The notes below the pieces were generated by a model. The model searched no databases, was not told the DNA's origin, and saw nothing but the letters and a program-made list of their open reading frames with translations. 64,000 nt of DNA. Origin: Roseisalinus antarcticus. Its GTDB lineage: Bacteria; Pseudomonadota; Alphaproteobacteria; Rhodobacterales; Rhodobacteraceae. How positions within the stretch are numbered: position 1 is the stretch's first letter; every line of letters starts with the position of its first letter. The DNA is taken from the NCBI RefSeq assembly GCF_900172355.1, contig NZ_FWFZ01000010.1, positions 1 through 64,000 of the forward strand, in the 5' to 3' direction. The position numbers were made by a program, and so were the translations under genes. Of this stretch, positions 57,314 to 64,000 are shown piece by piece.

Positions 57314-57991
57314 ATGCAGACTGCCGACCGTCCTGCCGATCAGACGCCGGGATTGCCATCCGGCATCCCGAAAGAGCGTGTGGCGGGCCTGTTCGACGGG
57401 ATCGTGGCGATCACGGCGACGCTCCTGACGCTCGAATTCGCGGTCCCCGACTCTGGCGGCCCCCTCACGGCGGACCTTCTGGTCACGACGGGCAAGTCCG
57501 TCATCCATTGGGCGATCAGCTTCATCATGGTGGCGGTGATCTGGAACGAATTCCATTTCGTCTTCGCCCATTCGCGCCGCTGGGACAGCGGCCTGCTGCT
57601 GGTGACCTTCGGGCAGATGGCCCTGATCTCGCTGGTGCCCTTCGCCGCCGAACTGGTCGGCGAGAACCCGACGAGCCTGATCGCCGCGCTGATCTTTTCG
57701 GGGATCATGGGGGCGAATGGTCTTCTGGTCTCGGCCAACATCTACGTCCTGCAACGCAAGGATCACCTGCACGCGTTCGAGTGCGCCCACGCGGCCCTCG
57801 CCCGCAGACGTCGGGCGCAGATGCTCATCTATCCGGCGTGCCTGGTGATCTCGGTCACCGCCGCGATCCTGCACGACCCAATCATCGGCATTCTGGTCTG
57901 GGCGCTCTGCCCGCTCGCGCTCGCCGGCCATGTGCGCCACGCGGCCCGGACCTCGGTCACACCCCAGCCAAATTCGGAGGTCGCCATATGA
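57314..57991 (+). CDS. TMEM175-family (DUF1211) potassium-channel-like membrane protein
   Basis: A 225-residue protein with about six transmembrane helices. The first helix carries ERVAGLFDGIVAITATLLTLEF, the conserved FSDGVxAIxxTLLxLE-type pattern of TMEM175/DUF1211 (here FDG instead of FSD), and helix 2-3 has the WNEFHFVFAH stretch. Bacterial relatives form potassium-selective pores. AAAGGAG ahead of 57314 decides this start over the ATG at 57296. It overlaps the debranching-enzyme start by ATGA, so it belongs to that operon, perhaps for osmotic balance. Confidence 0.8.
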   Translation: MQTADRPADQTPGLPSGIPKERVAGLFDGIVAITATLLTLEFAVPDSGGPLTADLLVTTGKSVIHWAISFIMVAVIWNEFHFVFAHSRRWDSGLLLVTFGQMALISLVPFAAELVGENPTSLIAALIFSGIMGANGLLVSANIYVLQRKDHLHAFECAHAALARRRRAQMLIYPACLVISVTAAILHDPIIGILVWALCPLALAGHVRHAARTSVTPQPNSEVAI

Positions 57992-60114
57992 GCCGCCTGC
58001 AACACCCGCCGCTCGCAGCCCCCATGGCCACTCCGGCGGCCCCGCTCTCGGGACTTGCCATGGCGCCGTCGGGCCTGCCGGTCCAGCACATGGGCCGCGA
58101 GATCTGCGCCGATCTCAAGGCTCTGGAAACCCGCGAATGGCTGATCACCAACGGGATCGGCGGCTATGCCGGCGGCAGCCTCGCCGGCACCAGCACCCGG
58201 GGCTATCACGGACTTCTTGTCGCAGCCCTCTCGCCGCCGGTTGGCCGCACCCTGATGCTTGCCAACGTGATCGAGACAGTCGAGATCGACGGACAGCGAA
58301 CACCTCTCTCGACGATCCGTTGGCATGATGGCGCGGTCTCGCCCGCCGGCTGGATCGCGATGACCTCCATCACCTTCGAAGGCACGCTGCCCACCTGGCG
58401 GTTCACGGGCCAGGGCTTCACGCTGGAAAAGACCGTGTTCATGGATCACGGCGCCAACGTGACGCGTATCGACTACCGGATCGCGCAAGCGACCGGTCCG
58501 CTGAAACTGCGGGTCGAGCCCCTGACGGACTTCCGCGACTATCACGGCCGCAGCTTCGCGGGGGGGCCGCTGCCGCAGATCACGGCCGAGGGCCGGACCC
58601 TCACGGTCGCCGGTCCCGACGGGCCGGCCGGCGACCTGCACATGTGCCTCGAGACAGCGACCTCCGCGGTTCGCGCAGGCAACTTCCTCGACTTCGACTT
58701 GGCCAGGGAACGGGACCGCGGCCTGACGGATCGCGAAGATCACGTCCACGCGGGGTATCTCGAATGCTGGTTGAACCAGGGTGAAACGATCCAATTCGTG
58801 GCCTCGGCCGGGGAGCCGGTCGGCCCCGACTCCCGCGCCCGCTCGCGGGCGCTCGCGCGGGAGTCCGAAACCCTGTCCGTCTTTCAGGGTTCGGGCACTC
58901 AAGGCACCGACGGGCCGGGCAGAAAAGAGCGGGCAACGACGCCCCCTGCTGCGCCGCTGCCGGCTTGGGTTGCCCGGCTGGCGCTTGCGGCGGACCAGTT
59001 CATCGTTCGGCGGACGCTGAGCGGCGGCACCCCGGGCCACAGCATCATCGCGGGCTATCACTGGTTCGCCGATTGGGGCCGCGACACGATGATCAGCCTG
59101 CCCGGCCTCACCCACACCTGCGGGCGGCCGGAGGTCGCCGCCTCTGTCCTGCAAGCCTTCGCCGATGTGGTGGATAGCGGGATGATCCCCAACCGTTTCA
59201 CAGACGATGGCGGCGCCCCCGAGTACAACACCGTCGATGCGACGTTCTGGTTCATCGAGGCGGTGAACTCACACTGGCGCATGACCGGCGACGATGAGTT
59301 CCTGCGGCAGATATTCCCTCTGCTGACCGGCGTCGTCGAGGCGATGCAGGCCGGCACCCGCTACGGCATTCAGGTCGCCGAGGACGGGCTGATCCGCGCC
59401 GGGGAGCCGGGCGTTCAACTCACCTGGATGGATGCCAAGGTCGGCGACTGGGTCGTCACACCCCGGATCGGCAAGCCGATCGAGGTCAACGCCCTGTGGC
59501 TGTCGGCCCTGCATTTCATGGCCGAGGCCGCACCGGTCGCGGGCGCCGACTCCGCGCCCTTTGCTGAAAAACTCACCAAGGCGCGAGCGGCGTTCGAACG
59601 CTTCTGGAACCCCGAGACGGGTCACGCCTTCGACGTCATCGACGGGCCGGACGGCAACGACCCGGCATTGCGCCCCAACCAGATCTTCGCCGCGCGGGCC
59701 GAACTCGCTGCCTTCGACGCTGACCAGCGCAAGGCCATCGTTGACAGCTGCGAACACGCGCTGCTGACGCCCGCGGGCCTGCGCAGCCTGGCGCCGTCGG
59801 ACCCGGCTTACAAACCACGCTATGGCGGCGACCAGGTCGCGCGGGATGGCGCCTATCATCAGGGTACGGTCTGGCCCTGGCTGATCGGCCCATTCATCGA
59901 AGCACATCTCGACGCCTATGCCGACCCCGACCGCGCGGCCGCGATGCTCGCGCCCTTGGCCGACCAGCTGGGGATCGAAGCCATCGGCACGATCGGCGAG
60001 ATCTTCGAGGGTGATGCGCCCCACGGCCCCCGCGGCTGCGTCGCGCAAGCCTGGAGTGTCGCCGAAGTCCTACGCGCCTGGCGCCTCATCACCGCACATG
60101 GATCGGATCGCTGA
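57988..60114 (+). CDS. Glycogen-debranching-type amylo-alpha-1,6-glucosidase
   Basis: A 708-residue enzyme with the N-terminal beta-sandwich of bacterial/archaeal debranching proteins (EWLITNGIGGYAGGSLAGTS, TRGYHGLLVAAL) and the C-terminal (alpha/alpha)6 barrel: HSIIAGYHWFADWGRDTMIS, LTWMDAKVGDWVVTPRIGKP, PRYGGDQVARDGAYHQGTVW with PWLIGPF. These are typical of the GDE family that removes alpha-1,6 branches from glycogen-like or related glucosides. It starts in the previous stop (ATGA overlap at 57988) and is followed after 45 bases by a GH63-type glucosidase. Confidence 0.9.
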   Translation: MSRLQHPPLAAPMATPAAPLSGLAMAPSGLPVQHMGREICADLKALETREWLITNGIGGYAGGSLAGTSTRGYHGLLVAALSPPVGRTLMLANVIETVEIDGQRTPLSTIRWHDGAVSPAGWIAMTSITFEGTLPTWRFTGQGFTLEKTVFMDHGANVTRIDYRIAQATGPLKLRVEPLTDFRDYHGRSFAGGPLPQITAEGRTLTVAGPDGPAGDLHMCLETATSAVRAGNFLDFDLARERDRGLTDREDHVHAGYLECWLNQGETIQFVASAGEPVGPDSRARSRALARESETLSVFQGSGTQGTDGPGRKERATTPPAAPLPAWVARLALAADQFIVRRTLSGGTPGHSIIAGYHWFADWGRDTMISLPGLTHTCGRPEVAASVLQAFADVVDSGMIPNRFTDDGGAPEYNTVDATFWFIEAVNSHWRMTGDDEFLRQIFPLLTGVVEAMQAGTRYGIQVAEDGLIRAGEPGVQLTWMDAKVGDWVVTPRIGKPIEVNALWLSALHFMAEAAPVAGADSAPFAEKLTKARAAFERFWNPETGHAFDVIDGPDGNDPALRPNQIFAARAELAAFDADQRKAIVDSCEHALLTPAGLRSLAPSDPAYKPRYGGDQVARDGAYHQGTVWPWLIGPFIEAHLDAYADPDRAAAMLAPLADQLGIEAIGTIGEIFEGDAPHGPRGCVAQAWSVAEVLRAWRLITAHGSDR

Positions 60115-60159
60115 CATGGCGCCGACGACCCTCGACCCCACCAATTCCGGAGCCCGCAC

Positions 60160-62889
60160 ATGACACTCACCGCCGAGGATCTGCGCCTTTCCCCCGAAAC
60201 CCGGTCCGACTGGCTGCGCTGGGGCCCCTACCTCAGCGAGCGCCAATGGGGCACCGTCCGCGAAGATTACAGCGCCGGCGGCACGGCCTGGGATTCCTTT
60301 CCCCATGACCACGCCCGGTCCCGTGCCTACCGATGGGGCGAGGACGGAATTGCCGGCTTCTCCGACGACGCACAGCGCGTCTGCTTCGCGCTGGCCCTCT
60401 GGAATGGCAAGGATCCGATCCTGAAGGAGCGGCTGTTCGGGCTGACGAACGACCAGGGCAACCATGGCGAGGACGTCAAGGAAATCTATCACTACCGCGA
60501 CGCGACGCCCAGCCACAGCTCCATGCGGATGGCCTACCGCTATCCCCAATGCGCATATCCCTATGCCGATCTCATCGACGAGAATGGCCGTCGCAAGGGA
60601 AGCGACCCGAGCAGCCAGGAATACGAGTTGCTCGATACCGGCGCCTTCGACGAAGACCGGTTCTTCGATGTCGAGGTCGAGTTCGCCAAGCGCGATACCG
60701 ACGATATCCTCATCCGCATCACCGCAAAGAACCGCGGACCGGACCCGCACCGCCTGTGCCTTCTGCCGACGCTCTGGTTCCGCAATACCTGGAGCTGGGA
60801 CCCCGACGCGCCGAAACCGCAGCTCGGCGCCGCCGGGGATAGCATCGTTTGCGTGGATCATCCGGAGATGGCGCCCCATCGGCTGGTCTGTCCCGAAGCC
60901 GACGCGCTGCTCTTCTGCGACAACGAGACCAATGCCGCCCGGCTCTACGGTGTCGATGGCCCTCTCTATCCCAAGGACGGGATCAACGACCACGTCGTTT
61001 CCGGCGCGGCAACAGTGAATCCGGAGCAGACAGGCACCAAGGTGGCCGCTCTCTACGACCGCGTCATCGGCCCCGGCGAGACCGCCGTCGTCACCCTGCG
61101 CCTGGTGAAGGGCAGTGCCGCCCGCAGCCTTCCCAAGGACACCGAAAAGGTCTTCGACATGCGCCGGTCCGAGGCAGATGACTTCCATGCCGCGCGTCTG
61201 CCCCACGACACCACCGAAGAGCGCAGGCAGATCTCGCGGCAGGCACTGGCCGGCATGCTCTGGTCCAAGCAGTTCTTCTACTACGGTGTCGCCGACTGGC
61301 TCGATGGCGACCAGATGCCGCCGCCCGAGGACCGGAAGGGCGGGCGGAATGCGCAATGGCGGCATTTCAACGCCCAGGACATCGTCTCGATGCCCGATTG
61401 CTGGGAATATCCGTGGTTCGCCAGCTGGGATCTTTGTTTCCACGCGGTCGCCCTCGCGCGGGCCGACGTGACCTTTGCCAAGGACCAGGTTCTGCTGCTC
61501 ATGCGCGAATGGTACATGCACCCCGAGGGGCAGGTCCCGGCCTATGAATGGGCCTTCGGCGATGTCAATCCTCCGCTTCAGCCCTGGGCCGCCCTGCGGA
61601 TCGCAGCCTATGAACAGCAGACCACGGGCAAGGTCGATCTCGGCTTCCTGCGCTCCGTCTTCGACCATGGACTGCTCTATTTCACCTGGTGGGTGAACCG
61701 GAAGGACGCCGCTGGCAACAACCTCTTCCAGGGCGGTTTTCTGGGCCTCGACAATATCGCAGTCTTCGATCGGTCTGCCGGATATCTTCCGGGCGGCGGA
61801 CGGATCTATCAGTCGGATGGCACGACCTGGGTCGGCTTCTTCGCCCTCCAGATGATGGAAATCGCCCAGATCCTGGCCGAGGAGGAGCCGGAGAAGAACG
61901 ACTTCGCCGCCAAGTTCTTTCAGCATTTCGTCTATATCGCTGACGCGATGGATCACGTGTCGCGGACGGCGAATGGCTCGGCCTCGCTGTGGGATGCCGA
62001 AGACGGGCTCTACTACGATGTGCTCGAGGTCCACGGCACGTTCAAGCCGCTCAAGGCGCGCTCCCTTGTCAGCCTGATCCCGATGATCGCGGCCTCCGAA
62101 CTGGATGTCGACGCGCTGGAGACCGCCGAGAACGGCCGTTTCCACGACAGGTTGACGTGGTTCAGAAACGAAGAGGCCACGCTGCTGGACCGGGTGACCG
62201 GAGGTCATGCAATGGATCCCGGTCCCAGGATGCTGTCCTTCCTGTCGAAACAGGATCTGGCGCGGCTGTTGCAGCCCATGCTGGACGAGGCGGAGTTCCT
62301 TTCCGCCCACGGCATCCGCTCCATGTCCAAGCGCCACGAGGCCGAACCGTTCCGGATCGAGGTCGATGGAGAGACGTTCGAGGTCGGCTATCAGCCGGCG
62401 GAAAGCAAGTCGGGCATGTTCGGGGGCAATTCAAATTGGCGCGGGCCGGTCTGGATGCCCATGAACTACCTGCTTGTCGACGCCCTGCGCCGCTACGACG
62501 CCCACTACGGTGAGGGACTCAAGGTCGAGTGCCCAACCGGATCGGGCCAGTGGAAGACCCTGGGCGAGGTCGCCGACGAGATCTCCGAACGGCTGATCGC
62601 GATCTTCGAGACCGATCCGCAGGGACGCCGCCCCGTAAATGGCGGGGCCACGCGCTATGCCGGCGACGGATGGCGGGACGACATTCTGTTCTACGAATAT
62701 TTCAACGGCGACAATGGCGCCGGGATCGGCGCCGCGCACCAGACCGGCTGGACCGGTCTCGTCGCAGTGCTGGTGGAGGAACAGGCGGTCCGTCACGCCA
62801 CCAGGGGCGCCGGCCTCAGTCTCGTGGAGCAGGCCAGCGCCTGGACCGCTCCGGACCCGGTGGAAGAACTCAAGCCGACCGGCACCTGA
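60160..62889 (+). CDS. GH63-type glucosidase (MGH1-like)
   Basis: A 909-residue glycoside hydrolase with an (alpha/alpha)6 barrel, close to bacterial GH63 and mannosylglycerate-hydrolase-type (MGH1) domains. Characteristic stretches are LSERQWGTVREDYSAGGTAW, ERLFGLTNDQGNHGEDVKEI, the central PDCWEYPWFASWDLCFHAVA and, near the end, GGNSNWRGPVWMPMNYLLVD. The substrate may be a glucosyl glycerate, trehalose-like or starch oligosaccharide. Its place right after the debranching enzyme suggests a combined glucan/glucoside breakdown operon. No signal peptide, so it is cytoplasmic. Confidence 0.88.
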   Translation: MTLTAEDLRLSPETRSDWLRWGPYLSERQWGTVREDYSAGGTAWDSFPHDHARSRAYRWGEDGIAGFSDDAQRVCFALALWNGKDPILKERLFGLTNDQGNHGEDVKEIYHYRDATPSHSSMRMAYRYPQCAYPYADLIDENGRRKGSDPSSQEYELLDTGAFDEDRFFDVEVEFAKRDTDDILIRITAKNRGPDPHRLCLLPTLWFRNTWSWDPDAPKPQLGAAGDSIVCVDHPEMAPHRLVCPEADALLFCDNETNAARLYGVDGPLYPKDGINDHVVSGAATVNPEQTGTKVAALYDRVIGPGETAVVTLRLVKGSAARSLPKDTEKVFDMRRSEADDFHAARLPHDTTEERRQISRQALAGMLWSKQFFYYGVADWLDGDQMPPPEDRKGGRNAQWRHFNAQDIVSMPDCWEYPWFASWDLCFHAVALARADVTFAKDQVLLLMREWYMHPEGQVPAYEWAFGDVNPPLQPWAALRIAAYEQQTTGKVDLGFLRSVFDHGLLYFTWWVNRKDAAGNNLFQGGFLGLDNIAVFDRSAGYLPGGGRIYQSDGTTWVGFFALQMMEIAQILAEEEPEKNDFAAKFFQHFVYIADAMDHVSRTANGSASLWDAEDGLYYDVLEVHGTFKPLKARSLVSLIPMIAASELDVDALETAENGRFHDRLTWFRNEEATLLDRVTGGHAMDPGPRMLSFLSKQDLARLLQPMLDEAEFLSAHGIRSMSKRHEAEPFRIEVDGETFEVGYQPAESKSGMFGGNSNWRGPVWMPMNYLLVDALRRYDAHYGEGLKVECPTGSGQWKTLGEVADEISERLIAIFETDPQGRRPVNGGATRYAGDGWRDDILFYEYFNGDNGAGIGAAHQTGWTGLVAVLVEEQAVRHATRGAGLSLVEQASAWTAPDPVEELKPTGT

Positions 62890-62943
62890 CCACGGCTCCC
62901 CCTTGCTCAGCCATTTCGTAACCTCTCCAGAATAGAGATTCTT

Positions 62944-64000
62944 CATGACGACAAACCTGTCCTCGCCGCCCCTGACAATCCCCCCCGAGGTTGCCTTCGG
63001 CACCGAATACGATGTCGCGATCGTGGGGTCCGGCGTCAGTGGCGCCATCATTGCCAAGCGTCTCGGCGCCCAGGGCTTTCGCGTCCTGGTGATCGAGGCG
63101 GGGTCGGGTCGCGACATCACCGTCTCGGACTACGCGGAGAGCGTGGAGCGGTTCTATACCACCGTGGGCAAGGACAATAACGCGCCCTATGCCCTGAACC
63201 CCGACGCCCCGATGCCGCGGGATTACCACACCAAGAAGCTCAACGACGGCGAGACCAACGACCAGGGATACCTGGTCCAGAGGGGCCCGCTGGAGATCGA
63301 CAGCACCTACAGCCGCGTTCTGGGCGGCACCACGCGCCACTGGGAAGCGAAGGCCTTGCGCATGGTGCCGGACGATTTCCGCATGCGTACGACCTTCGGG
63401 CAGGGCCGCGACTGGCCCGTCAGCTATGACGACCTGGAGCCCTATTACCGCGAGGCGGAGCGCGAATTGGGGGTCTCCGGCGATGTCGAGCATCAGCGCT
63501 ATGCCGGGCTCACCTTTCCTGAAGGCTATGTTCTGCCGATGCATCGGATGCCGCCCTCCTACCTCGATCAGGTGATGGCGCGGGACCTGGCAGGCATGGA
63601 GATTACTCTCGGCGACGAAAGCTGGCCGCTGGAAGTGCGCTCGACCCCGCAAGCGCGCAATGGCATCCCGAACAGGGCCTATGACAACGGCAAGGGCTAT
63701 GTGCCGACCGGGGCGGTCAGCCTGCATCAGGCGGAAATGGGGGGGCGGTGCCAGGGCAACACGAATTGCGTGCCAATCTGCCCGGTCCAGGCGAAATACG
63801 ACGCCCGCAAGACCCTCGGCGCGGCGCTCGGGTCAGGCAACGTGCACCTGCTGGGCGCCACGGTCGCCACCCGGGTCGAGATCGACGAGGTGTCGGGTCG
63901 GGTCACGGCGATCGAGTGCCTCAGCTACGGCGGACGCGACCGCGGCGAGACGACGGCGGGCAAGATCCGGGCCAAGACCTTTGTTCTGGCCGCGAATGCA
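62944..64000 (+). CDS. GMC-family FAD oxidoreductase (cut by window end)
   Basis: The first ~352 residues of a glucose-methanol-choline oxidoreductase. The FAD motif is YDVAIVGSGVSGAIIAKRLG and the second FAD stretch TYSRVLGGTTRHWEAKALRM. Near residue 270 is CQGNTNCVPICPVQAKYDAR, a Cys-x5-Cys-x3-Cys cluster like the region that binds a 3Fe-4S cluster in FAD-glucose dehydrogenases and is also seen in related pyranose-type enzymes. The gene runs off the window. It follows the GH63 glucosidase by 54 bases and probably oxidises a sugar or glucoside made by the operon. Confidence 0.85.

Overview
This is a GC-rich window in which almost every stretch is coding. Gene content and protein sequences fit a marine or halotolerant alphaproteobacterium of the Rhodobacteraceae (Roseobacter-type): a fused DctQM TRAP permease, ectABC-ask, a urease operon with Rhodobacterales-type small extra genes, a class I lysyl-tRNA synthetase and a very large RTX protein. 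The assignment rests on gene order and protein similarity recalled from memory; no search was run.

Region by region. (1) 1-5109: a TRAP transporter with a frameshifted substrate-binding gene, a fused membrane component, a RidA-like protein and a MarR regulator. (2) 5203-11283: an ectoine block. A MarR-type regulator (EctR candidate) points away from ectA-ectB-ectC-ask. About 1.6 kb of AT-richer foreign DNA, a decayed DUF3800 gene plus an IS1595-family transposase, lies between them. (3) 11443-18097: a DacB-type peptidase, a TerB-like protein, lysyl-tRNA synthetase, a DUF4864 protein and a GH28-related beta-helix protein. (4) 18246-26091: the urease operon ureD-A-B-(small genes)-C-(small genes)-E-F-G. 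It has been heavily edited: an ATC start for ureD, two palindromes between ureA and ureB, a UreB fused to a LprI-like secreted domain, a 77-residue AT-rich gene bounded by a 13-bp direct repeat, and a DUF1127 gene that removes the start of the next gene. (5) 28845-26158 (minus strand): ybjN, proC, tRNA-binding protein and 2-hydroxyacid dehydrogenase, tightly packed; then an M42 peptidase on the plus strand.

(6) 56215-30325 (minus strand) is the striking part. A HlyC-type lysine acyltransferase overlaps by 4 bp the start of one gene of about 25.3 kb. That gene encodes a serralysin-like M10 metalloprotease domain followed by thousands of residues of RTX-type calcium-binding and cadherin/Ig-like repeats, with an RTX/type I secretion C-terminus. 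One missing base near 31612 cuts off the last ~395 residues. No type I secretion ABC or membrane-fusion gene is in the window.

(7) 56813-64000: a small alpha/beta-barrel-like protein, a TMEM175-type channel, a glycogen-debranching-type enzyme, a GH63-type glucosidase and the start of a GMC oxidoreductase, probably a glucoside/glycogen utilisation operon. No tRNA, rRNA or CRISPR array was seen.
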